DNA from: Arenicola marina
Lineage: Eukaryota > Annelida > Polychaeta > Arenicolidae
Assembly (NCBI GenBank): GCA_964019135.1
Contig: OZ025249.1
Span: 13,975,088-14,039,087, forward strand
Reading direction: 5' to 3'
Length of the DNA stretch: 64,000 nucleotides
Shown here: in pieces, positions 32,846-45,700 of the stretch
Layout of the letters: the number at the start of each line of letters is the position of its first letter
Position numbering within the stretch: position 1 is the stretch's first letter
Position numbers and translations under genes: made by a program
The notes under the pieces: generated by a model
What the model was told of the DNA's origin: nothing
The model's database searches: none
What the model saw: only the letters and a program-made list of their open reading frames with translations

Positions 32846-35800
32846 TTACTTATAGTTTGCATATAGTGCGAACCCCTTGACGTGCTCGACGGCCAAATCG
32901 TAGACAAACTTGTACTGCTCCTGAAGAAATTAAGCGAATAAAGTATGGTAAGTAATTGACTCATTGTCGCACATAATCAATCAAATATCTGTAAAAGACT
33001 ACACGCTCCAAAGATATCGCGACAGCACCGACAGTTTATGTGTTATTGATACAAAACACTCCTTTGTGCAGCCCAGATGTGCACTCGATTGTATCAGGAT
33101 AATAACATTCCGGCATTACATATTGGTGGCGGCAACATTGGTAGAACACGAGGAATCATTGGCAGACGCTGAATACAGAGATGCCATACCCGTGGCATGA
33201 GGTGTCTACCAATGCCAAAGCCAACTATGTATCCAGAAATGGGCCATAATATATATATATCCACCATTCAGGCCTGACATACTGTTGAATGTGTCTTATG
33301 AGCTTTGGCTTCAAATTGGAAACACTGACCAAGCTCTGCAGGAACTGTGGCCTTCTGCTAATCTGGTATCGGCCGGCCAGGAAGACGTCGACATCTTGGT
33401 CAGACTTGAGTTTCTCCAACATAAAGGTGGCTGTACAGAATATGCCGCAGCGTGCAGCGCCATCTCTGTAAGAAGAGTGGGCCCCATGTTAGCTAGGGTA
33501 CAGCTTTCATTCATCATCTCGTATTTCTCACATACTATCCCAGTAATGCGCATTGTTTTGTCGTTAATGAAGGATTGAACGTTTTAATAATTTATTCATA
33601 AATATAGGGCATGATAATATGGCATGGTTAAAAATGATCAAATCTCGAGCATCCAACTAGCTCCTTCTGTTAGCTATTATACGTAGTTTGAAGACGTCTG
33701 GCCACCTCCAAACAATTATGAATACAAATTGTACCAAGTACTTACTGGCAATGCACCACGACTTTCGGGATTGTGGTGTTTGATTTTCGCCTGTGCTTCA
33801 GACCCATTTCCATTAGCTCCAGGAAATCGGATGTGTTTGGCGGGACTTCATCTCCCTTAGGCCACGAGGTGAGTTGGAATTGTCTGACCCTGCGCTGCGT
33901 GTCATCGTCTCCTTCCGTCGACCCCTCGCCATCATCGTCATCGTCCCCAGAGCCACTTGCAGACTTTTTTCTCTGGAAACGCCAGTAGGGTATTGCAGCA
34001 ATCAACACCAACGAAAATAATTGAGAATATTTAAGAATGAAATATTATGACAGATGAATAGTTGAATAGCGATTAATAATAAAGAATAAGTATAATCAAC
34101 TAATTAATAATTAAATATATGACACTATACGGCACCTTCCAAAATAAAATCGATGTTAGATTAGAGGGTTTATAATATTATTTTGGCTGTATTCTGTGGC
34201 TGTATTACTTAAATAAACCTTCTTTTCAACCAAAAATTAAACATATCCAAGAAACGGAGATGGGCATGATAGAAGAATAGCAATGATTGTATTGATTCAA
34301 CGATGTTGGTAACAACATGTACCATTTTAGGATTTGCGATTACATACGCATGTCATATTATGTGCTGGTACCTTTTTTTCATTGATCAGACCCACGCGGA
34401 AGTCTCGCACCCGAATGTTTTTGTTGCCATGGTCCGTGAAGTTGTTGAGGAACTGGACTTCCATGGGTCCGTACTTCTGCTTGGGCTCGTCATCCTCCGG
34501 CCAATAGATGGGAGAGGTCTACGACACCACGTGAAGACCACGCCAAGAAAAATCGTTTAAGTTACAGCATGAGGACATTATATAAGCACAGCTACAGTAA
34601 GCAATTGAAGCTGTACGGTAATAATTTCGGTATAATTAAGCAATATTATTAGAATTAACCATTGCTATAATTAACCGTTGCAATAATTAACCGTTGCTTT
34701 AATTAACCATTGTTTTAATTAACCATTGCTTCAATTAACCATTGCTTTAATTAACCATTGCTTTGCTTAACCATTGCTTTCATTAACCATTGCTTTGATT
34801 AACCATTGCTTTAATTAACTATTGCTATAATTAACCATTGGCATGTATTAACAATTATTATTAAGACTTATTCTTATTATGATTAACACTTTTATTATTT
34901 AACTTAACAATTATTATTATAATTAACAATTATTATCATCAACACTTATAATTATAACCAACATGTATTCTTATAATCAGTAAATATCCTTACAATTCAG
35001 AATCATTATTATTATTAAGATGTAGTATAGTTATTAGGCGTTATGCCACTGGAAACCTTGTCTGATCATGTTGATAATAATTACTAATTAGAAAATGCAC
35101 GTGTTATTATGTTTATTTTTTTGGCTAAAGGCCAAATTAAACGTCTACCATTTGTGAATTGTTGAGTTAACGTACGTGTTTGCACTATATATTATGCTCC
35201 CTCTTTTGGAAATCAAGCTGACACCAGTTCAACGCGTTATATATAATGTCGATTTACCTCGTCAGATTTGTCCAGCTCGTTGAGCATGATGATGGATGTA
35301 CATTCGTGGTCGTATAGCATGCGCCAGAAGTCAACGACCGTGTTGGGGAGAGGCATCTGGGTCACCGTGAAACTGTCATGCGCCTTGAAACTCTACAAAC
35401 ACAAGCCACCATCAGACAAGAAGCGTACCCTGTACACATTTATATCGATGATGAAAGATGCATCAATATATCTATGTTGTCCCAATCGCACCACAGAATC
35501 CTAGAAGCGCTATCAAGGTGTTAGCGCTATCAAGGTGTTAGCGCTATCAAGATGTTAGCGCTATCAAAGTGTTAGCGCTATCAAGATGTTAGCGCTATCA
35601 AGGTGTTAGCGCTATCAAGGTGTTAGCGCTATCGAAGTGTTAGCGCTATCGAAGTGTTAGCGCTATCAAGATGTTAGCGCTATCAAGGTGTTAGCGCTAT
35701 CGAAGTGTAAGCGCTATTAAAGTGTTAGCGCTATCAAGGTGTTAGCGCTATCAAGGTGTTAGCGCTATCAAAGTGTTAGCGCTATCAAGCTGTTAGCGCT

Positions 35801-36797
35801 ATCAACGTGTTAGCGCTATCAAGATGTTAGCGCTATCAAGGTGTTAGCGCTATCAAGGTGTTAGCGCTTTCAAAGTGTTAGCGCTATCAAGGTGTTAGCG
35901 CTATGAAGGTGTTAGCGCTATCAAGGTGTTAGCTCTATCAAGATGTTAGCGCTATCAAGGTGTTAGCGCTATCAAGGTGCTAGCGCTATCAAGGTGTGGG
36001 CGCTATCAAGATGTTAGCGCTATCAAAGTGTTAGCGCTATCAAGGTGTTAGCCCGGGGCGTTGGTCGTGATCAGCATACCATTGGAAGCATAACGAGAGA
36101 ACTGAGATCAATCTCCCTGTTATGTAGCTGGTAAATCATACAGCAACAATAATTACAAATATGATATGGTCTTCGCTTCCATCTTCTTTACTATCCATAC
36201 GCAATGAACTTTGCGCTGGTGGCTGAACACATATATACACTACACGGATCATGCGTTCTTTTTTGCACGAACCATCATTTCGTTTTATACCCCATGAATC
36301 CCCTTACCTAGTCATTACCCCCACCTAAATACTCCACTTCGTAGATCCCACCTAGCTCACATGGAAGGGGGGCCGACAGACATGTCAAAATAAACACATA
36401 CTGGCAGTTATACAAGAATACTTGCATCAGTAAAGATCGCATTGATGTAGTTGTTCCCTTTGTCATATCGCGTTTGGAGATAAGGTCTGTCAAGATCGCC
36501 TGTTTAGAAAAACAAAAGAGGAAATCAAGTTTGTTTTACAGTAATAAGTAATTCGGCTAACCTTTCATGAATATGTATATATTCACGGCAAGCAAACCCA
36601 TGTGAGAAATTCCGATTGCAATGCCTATCATACGGCTCAATGACACACATTTAACAAGGATAATTAATGTATATGTGCCTAATAATAGCGATGTTCTCAC
36701 TTGGAATTATGGTATTGTCCCTGTTCTTCTCCCTGTTCGCCTTCTCCAGTCCCGCCAGCTTGTCCAGTCCAGGCATTGGCTTGAACGAAGATAACAG
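32846..36797 (-). CDS. RPTP exons 19-25: PTP domain D2 (likely pseudophosphatase)
   Basis: Seven exons. [85 protein letters not shown], and closing [14 protein letters not shown]. The Cys-X5-Arg core is kept, but the general-acid Asp is Lys (WPK) and the Ser/Thr after Arg is Cys, so activity should be weak or absent. The exon-20 donor giving phase 0 (CTT|GTATAA) is weaker than a nearby A|GTATTC that does not fit the next acceptor. Confidence 0.88.
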
Positions 36798-39700
36798 CTG
36801 CAAGGACAAAGAAAAAACAGTGAAGACTTGCACGACAATGGCAGAGCTAAGCAACTAGCGAGGCTTCTCTATCCCATGCGAAGGAACTAGATTCAAGTTG
36901 GATTTCGTGAAGACTATCTTCATGTTTTGTCAACTCTCGAGCAACAATAACGTATATATTACCACGTTCCTGAAGGATCATATATACGCAACGAGAAATT
37001 AATTTAATCTGTACTTTAGTATTATTGATATTATAAGTGTAGTTTCCATTAAGCCCGTGACTGAGCCTGTTTCATCAGCCTTGGCTGCCACCCTCAGCCA
37101 CTGCATGAGATCCACCCCCAGCCACTGCATGAGATCCACCCCCAGCCACCGCATGACTCCCACCCCCAGCCACTGCATGAGATCCACCCCCAGCCACCGC
37201 ATGACTCCCACCCTCAGCCACTGCATGAGATCCACCCCCAGCCACCGCATGACTCCCACCCCCAGCCACTGCATGACTCCCACCCCCAGCCACCGCATGA
37301 CTCCCACCCCCAGCCACTGCATGACTCCCACCCCCAGCCACCGCATGACTCCCACCCCCAGCCACTGCATGAGATCCACCCCCAGCCACCGCATGACTCC
37401 CACCCTCAGCCACTGCATGAGATCCACCCCCAGCCACCGCATGACTCCCACCCCCAGCCACTGCATGACTCCCACCCCCAGCCACCGCATGACTCCCACC
37501 CCCAGCCACCGCATGACTCCCACCCCCAGCCACCGCATGACTCCCACCCCCAGCCACCGCATGACTCCCACCCCCAGCCACCGCATGACTCCCACCCCCA
37601 GCCACCGCATGACTCCCACCCCCAGCCACCGCATGACTCCCACCCCCAGCCACCGCATGACTCCCACCCCCAGCCACCGCATAACTCCCACCCCCAGCCA
37701 CCGCATGACTCCCACGCCCAGCCACCGCATGACTCCCACGCCCAGCCACCGCATGAATCCCACCCTCAGCCACCGCATGACTCCCACCCCATCCACCGCA
37801 TGACTCCCACCCCAAGTCACCGCATGAATCCCACCCCAGCCACCGCATGCCTCCCGCCCCAAGTCACCGCATGAATCCCACCCTCAGCCACCGCATGACT
37901 CCCACCCCCAGCCACCGCATGACTCCCACCCCATCCACCGCATGACTCCCACCCCATCCACCGCATGACTCCCACCCCAAGTCACCGCATGAATCCCACC
38001 CCAGCCACCGCATGCCTCCCGCCCCAAGTCACCGCATGAATCCCACCCTCAGCCACCGCATGACTCCCACCCCCAGCCACCGCATGACTCCCACCCCCAG
38101 CCACCGCATGACTCCCACCCCAAGTCACCGCATGAATCCCACCCCAGCCACCGCATGCCTCCCGCCCCAAGTCACCGCATGAATCCCACCCTCAGCCACC
38201 GCATGACTCCCACCCCCAGCCACCGCATGACTCCCACCCCATCCACCGCATGACTCCCACCCCAAGTCACCGCATGAATCCCACCCCAGCCACCGCATGA
38301 CTCCCACCCCCAGCCACCGCATGACTCCCACCCCCAGCCACCGCAGGACTCCCACCCCCAGCCACCGCATGACTCCCACCCCCAGCCACCGCATGACTCC
38401 CACCCTCAGCCCCCACCCCATGACTCCCACCCCCAGCCACCGCCTGACTCCCACCCTCAGCCACCGCATGACTCCCACCCCCAGCCACCGCATGACTCCC
38501 ACCCTCAGCCCCCACCCTCAGCCACCGTATTACTCCCACCCCCAGCCACTGCAGGACTCCCACCCACCCACTCTCGTACCTTGAACTCCTGGTCCAGCTT
38601 TGACGGGCCGTCCTCCTCCCGACACAACTCCTCGTATCGCTCCGTCAGATTGTCGCTGGAGATGGATGTGTTCTGGCACACGATGGCCTCCATTAGGGCC
38701 TCATGGACAAAGTCGTACTGGTCCTGGTCAAAGACAATGTTATATTTTATTTTATAAGCGTAAATGTGCGTGACATAAGTGGATGCGATGTGAGTCTTTG
38801 TTACCTTGTCTTGGATCATATTCCTCCCAGCATATTTGAATGGAATGGAATGTTGGGGTTTTAGGCCACTTTTGTGCACATACAGGCTAAATTGGGCCAA
38901 GGAACCTCCCGAGACGATGAAGGATGAAGGAATGAAACATTCCCCAGATTAGGTGCCCGAGCCCGGATTCGAACCCAGGACCTATTGATCTGCGGTCTAG
39001 TGCGCTAACCACTACACCAGGGAGGCCCCCTCCCAGCATATTTGAGTAAGAACCCCTAATCAAACTCGCCAGACTTCGTTTAATATGTAAATGTGCGTGA
39101 CATGAGATGATGGAAGTCTTTGTTACCTTGGCTTAGATCATATTCATCCTGGCATATTTTATTAAGTACCCCTCATCAAACTCGCATGACTTTGTTAATA
39201 TGTAAATGTGTTTGACATAAGATGATGGTAGTCTTTGTTACCTTGGTTTGGATCATATTCATCCGGGTATTACGTAGGGAGGTGGCACACTGGACGATGT
39301 CCACTTCGCCTTCCTTCTGCGCCTGGTTGATGAGATAGTCCAGGGCAATGAAGGTGCCGGTTCTCCCAACACCAGCGCTGCAAACAACGGTGAATAAGAT
39401 TCAGGGTAAGATCTTTACTTTGATAAATATCGTAACGGTTGCATTCCCGCAGTATTCCTGTAATATATCAGTGTTTTAAGTCACATGGCCGTCCATATCT
39501 GTGGAGCAGCACCAAGTGTCCCGTGCGTGCTTTCCCTGTCAAGGAAGTCGTTGTTTCTTACCGGAACTACCGTATTGTTGCGTCAGTGCTGTGGCTATTA
39601 CCTGAGCCAGATATATATCTGATGGTTCATACGCCGGTCCATACCAGCCATGTACAACCGTACTTTCCCTGTCGAAGGAGTGGACTTTACGGCGGAAAGC

Positions 39701-42700
39701 CAGCATGCGGTTAGCTCCATTATTGGGAGGGTAACTATTATTACAATATGTCTCAGTTGTGGTGCACACGGCCGCCCATACCTGCAGTGTACCACCATGG
39801 GTCCCGTGCTTTCCCTGTCGAAGGAGGGGACTTTACGGCGGAAAGCCAGCATGCGGTAAGCTCCGTTCTGGGGTCGGCTCTTGTCTAGCCACGAGACGTA
39901 GTTGAACTGACGGACGGTGCGACTCTCGCCCTAAAACCAAAAGGACTTTGCTAAAACCAAGGAGGTCATACAGATGGAATATCGGACTGCAATGAGGCCT
40001 TATCAGTATTTAAGGCGATAACCGTGGCTTTTAGATGAGGGAGGAAGCAATACATATAAATTAATTATATATATATATAAATATATACATATATATATGT
40101 GAACATGCCGGAGTACAAATACGCCAAAAAAAACATATCGAAAGGAGATAGATGAGAACAGATGAGATTAGAAAAATAAAGAACCGTTCAAACGAGAGTA
40201 GTACAAATACACAACGAGCCGTGTTTGATGTAAATGAAATGCTATGTGTTACACTTATAACGCGACCCGGGTGTACTATAAATGATGCACCATGAACTTA
40301 TCGTACATAGCGAGTCGTGTTTGCGAACAGAAGAAAACAGATGATATGCCATAAATAGATAGTGCACAGCGAGTCGTGTTGGCTGTTAAGGTTTTCCCTA
40401 CACCTATAATATATAGCGATCCGTGTTTGCTGTAAATGATGTGCCATACACCTATAATATATAGCGATCCGTGTTTGCTGTAAATGATGTGTCATATACA
40501 TACGGACAACCTGGCTTACATCAAGAGCCGTGTTTGCCGTATAGTAAATGGAAAGTCGGACATTGCGATGTGTACACCGCTGGTGTGTGTACTCACATCC
40601 CTGGTGACGGTGAACACCCGCACAGTGAAGTCGGCGTACATCTCTGTGGAGTCGGTTGTCACGGTGATATCTTCATACGTCACCGAGGACCCGGCACCAG
40701 CCGCCCAGTACTGGTCGCACTTCCGCTGTCGAGACACCGAAACACATTATCATACATTGTTAGTGGAGACGTAGCACAGATGTGAACACATTGTAATTGT
40801 AAACGGCGTTTACTACGGAAGTTGGAATGTCTTTTTATATTAATATTTCCTTCTTAACTGTGCGTTCATATTTGACATCATTTTATATACATGTAGAATG
40901 TTATGCTAAAAACAGCTATTAACTTCAAGATGATCACCTTGGTGTTTTCGACGAGTTTTGTGACCATCACTATTCTGTTGACGTTTTCTTGCCACACGAG
41001 TCTCCAGAGGTCATATACTGTATGAGGACGGGGGCCTGGCTTGGGGGAAGAGGTCAAGGACAAGGTTAAAACATAGTTACAGGAATCAAGGTTAACGTGT
41101 TGCACGGATAGCTGGAAACGTAACTACGTTTATTGTATTTCTGATATGTAAACACAAAGCAAAATTCAGCAAATATGTGCGATTCACATTCCACCCATTG
41201 CTGCGACTGTGTGAATGTAATGTTCTATATTTTATCAATTAAGGTTGGTATTAACAAATTACAATAATATTTGCAAATATATTTCACTTCCATACCTTGA
41301 GTGGCTATGTATTCTTTCTCTCTTTCAACTCCCTGCAAACAAAAAGTAAAAAGCAAAACTCAATACTAAGCTTTGAAACATAATGCAATTGTGATACCAT
41401 GAAATCTCAACAGATGATATATATGCGTAATCAAAACGTATCACTTCTTATTTCTTCGTATCACACTGCAGACAAACACGTGACAAATAATTTCAATAAA
41501 ATATCCTCTTAGCCACATATTGCGTTATTATTTCATTATGAACAAAACAAAGTAGGTTTGCTGGAATTCGTCGATTAGTCGTTCTCCCCCAATCACATGG
41601 CTCGGGTGCCTTATATCTCATATCCCTGGTGTTCCTGCTCACAGCTTCGCATTCCTACCTTCACGTAGTTAGCGTTGATGTAGTCCGAGTCAGGGTCGTC
41701 GTTAACGATATCCAACACCACTCTGGTCTCATCATCTACAATAAAGCAACAACTTATCATGGTTCATGATCTTAGAGATGCAGAGACGTGGTTAGAATTT
41801 AAATATTCTGATTGGTCACAGGTATTATTCTGCGCCACAGTTGTTTCAATAGGACGCTAAGTTATGTATCGTACTCTTTGCGGCAACACAAACATTCGAC
41901 CTTTATCCTGCACAGACATATACGTTTACACAGGTGGGGGTCGAACCACGCCTCTGCCGCTTGGGCTGGCCTGGCACAGTACACTTGACAATCGCCACGC
42001 TACCTACTAGACCACGGGGCGACGTGTTCTTCGTCATGATATAATCATGCTGTATACATCAGCTGAATATTTTTCAACTATGCGTTCACATTCATGTATG
42101 CTGATAATATAAGCCATAAAAACTCACAAGCAGATATATTAATGAATCTGTTTTTGGGTTTGTTCACAGTCGTATCTCCACGAGTGCACCGCTTGCGGTC
42201 TTCCTGAGGCAAGTTCTGCGAAACGAGAATAGAACGAAGTGTAGTCGTACATAAAATACAGTAATAATGTACATGTATATATCTTAGGTGTCGTTAGCAT
42301 ATATCTTTCTACGTTATTAGCGTACATAGTCTATGTCATTAGCGTATATATTCAATGTTATTAGCGTATACCTTTTGTGTCACAATAGTAATTTCTATAT
42401 GCCATTATTAATAGTTTATCTCTAAAACATGTATCTATTTTCATTTCTATATAGTTTATTTCTATATCATAAGTACCACCCCAGCCACCGCTGCAGTACA
42501 TTCTCTGTCACTAGAGCATCTTCCATTTCATTGTATGATATCTTCATAGCTTCTTGACCATTTACATTCATATTTGTGCTTCAAAAAAGTTATGTTTTCA
42601 GCTGTCGATCAAGTATTTATCATCTAATATTCTTCATTTGAAGCAAAAATAATCATTCAAATGTCTGACCAAGTTGGATATGCGAGCATATTGACATCCG

Positions 42701-45700
42701 ATACGTCCTGCATTGTGCCGTACCTTGTACTCGGCAGCCATGAAGTCTGCGTTGGCTCTTTTGGCCTTGACGTATCTTTCTAGGTCTTCGACCTTGACCT
42801 TGGTGATGTTCAGGTCGAATGCAGGCACGGCATTCTGGTACACGTTTTCACCGGCACCTTTCGCGGACACACCGTTCGCCTCCAAGGTACCCTCATCAAT
42901 GGCCATGGCGGGGTTGATATGTCCTGGCCGACCCCCTAATGATGTGTGCGACATTACGAGGTCACATGTCTAAACTTTCAGGTGAACACACAGAGAAAAA
43001 CTACTTCACCATATGTGGCGTGATGTCAACATTCTGACTGATTAGAATTGACAAGCCAGCTTGGGGCGGGTGTAACATGCGGACGTGTCCCCCCATGCGC
43101 CCTGTTCCCCTTGTAGAAAATACATGATATGGAGACATTCTCCGCTGCACGTGTTTTTACGGTGCCAGTATGATAGATCTATACAAGGTGGGTGGGGGGG
43201 GGGGGCATCTCGGCATGGCGGACAATCCCATATACCACACCAGGACCAGCACAGGTACAGTTTATCAGACGTGGGAGGGGGGACATGCTCCGTTTCTATA
43301 TTATGAAATGTGGAGCATGCGCAACCACCCTTCCCTCTACCCACAGATTGACTGCGTACCCGCATGCATTACCAGGCCAAGTGATAAGTGGTCCGGTCGT
43401 CATACATACACTGCATGGATAAATTATGGATATGCAAGCATCATATTTAAAACCCCGACAAAAACAGGAGAGGTGACTCCAAGTCTCGACACAAGCACGA
43501 CCTGACTTACAAAAGGATGGCAAATTCGGAAGACAAGGCCAGATGGGACGATAGGAGCAGATTGGCGCATTGAAGTGTTGACGTTTAAACTCACCTGACA
43601 TCGGGTGGCTGTCCAAGATGACAATGCTGTCTTTCAACAGCCTGGCGCCTATTCGCCGCCGCCTAGAAAAACGTAAGGTAACCGGTAAAATTTGCTGCAA
43701 TGGTGAGTTTTGCTAACAGTAACAAGTTAAGCTGACCATCCCTTTCCGCGAATAATATCGTACTTTATTATTAGAATGCCCATTATTATTAAAACAGCAA
43801 TGTAGTTACCTTGACCGGTGTGGGCTTATCTCTTGAGTATGACAACAATAACAATGACCATAAGCAAGGCAGATCTAATTTAAACCTAATAGCAACGTCC
43901 AGTACTCAAGAAAAACTCACATTGGTTGTGAATATGTATGGCAAATAATGTCACCGCACAGACAATAAATAGAGTGACGCCAGTTTTATGACTTAAGATA
44001 ATACAATAAAGGTAAGCCGAAATTATGTCTCATCGCGACAAAACACACCGATGTGGCAAAATAAGCAAACAGGCCAGGGTCGCCAGGCCTACATCGTTAC
44101 CATAATAATAACACAGCGACCGTAACCAACAAAATGAATCGAGGCGGGATCAGGTGTTATTTTTATTGAGTATGACAATAACTAATAACAGCGACAATTA
44201 GCATTATCATTGGCCTAGGAATACATTTCGTGAGCTTTGACATGGAGGGTGGACCGGACAAAGTCTCACCTCATTAGTATGACAATCACAACAATGACTA
44301 TCACCAGGACGACTATGACAGCCGCGACGACCCCGGCGATGACAGCGATTGGAGGTCCATTTCCTCTGTCTGGTTTGGTCGTGGTAGGGGTAGTCTCTGA
44401 CGTAGGATAAGTTACTAAAACAGAAATCGGTCTGCCTGTGTTTGTATTTGCACACTCAAGCGGGCCGCAATTTGGTGAATAATTTTAAATCAACGGATGC
44501 ACAGCCAACACCCTATAGGCCGTTATGACACTTTCACGAAACACGACCAATCGCTTTTAATAAACACCTTGAATATCACCCCTCTAGTCATCTCTTGTAT
44601 CTGCCAATACCGGAATAGGAATAGGATGCTGGACACTACTTCGTGGACACTATTAAAAGCCAGTGGTCCACAACTCTTACGCAAATATACTTGTATTCAC
44701 TCACAAGAAGACCATAGACGTGAGCTAGGAGAGAGACAGAGGGAGATAGGAGAATTGCAACGAGGATCTGTAATCGGTTGTCGAGATTTACTGGTGAACA
44801 CTAACATGGGGCGGTAACCCTAACGGCTGTACACGAAAAGATAACTCTTCATTATATCTAGGTGTTAAACTCACTGGGTTGTGACAGGGTCGTGACTGAT
44901 GGTCCGTTCAAAGTGTCTCCGTACTCCTTCATGCCGCCCCAGGTCCTGTACTGCTCCACTTTAAAGTCATATCTGGTGTTGGGTGTCAGACCGGAGATGG
45001 TTGTCATTCGCCGGGTGTCGCCACTGGTATGCGGCACGTCTTTCCCGAGTGTGTCGCCGGAGTCACCTGTCCGGTAGCTGATGTTGTAGCCGTAGTGAGT
45101 CTCCGCTCCCTCAGGTAGGTTCTTGTTTTGCTCCCAGACGACCTCCACGGACGAAATCCCCACAATCCCGAGACTCACGTTCTCGCCGTTATCACGCGGG
45201 AGTTCTGGAAAATAGAAAGTTTCGCCAAGAGTGGCAAAATGTGCATTATTCAGTCTTGACAACGGACCACTATTATTATTCAACTATTAGCAATTATGCC
45301 GGTATTGTACCCAATAAATCGGTATTTGTTTGTTGTTGTATCTCGCAACCATGGAATCCGACTTTTCTGTATTTCGCTAGTCTAAATATGAATGGTTAAA
45401 CAGCGCTGCGGATTTACGCATCTATTTCGTATAAGAACGCCAACCTATAACGTATAAACGATACGGCTTAGTTACGTTTCAAAATAACAACAGATGCACG
45501 CCAAGTCAACGTTCCAGCCCAAAGTTTGCGAGGTATCTGCGATAAAGTTAAACTATCAAGGTTATTGAACATCCCTATAGAGTATGGGATACAGAGGTGT
45601 TAGAGCACCATGGATCATGTAGTATTATGGCCAAAGAACCATCACAGAACTCCTAATATTACCTCAATGCTCAATATATCGACCACTGATGGGGTTAAAT

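Noticed and set aside
35505-36052. Possible CRISPR array
   Set aside because: Repeats are contiguous 17-bp units without spacers, in an animal intron.
37057-37862. Open frames of 248-287 codons on both strands
   Set aside because: They are translations of a stop-free 24-bp minisatellite inside an RPTP intron; both strands are open for the same reason.
44497-44817. 106-codon plus-strand frame in an RPTP intron
   Set aside because: Lies in the intron after FN3, partly in the segment homologous to the other gene's intron; no domain.
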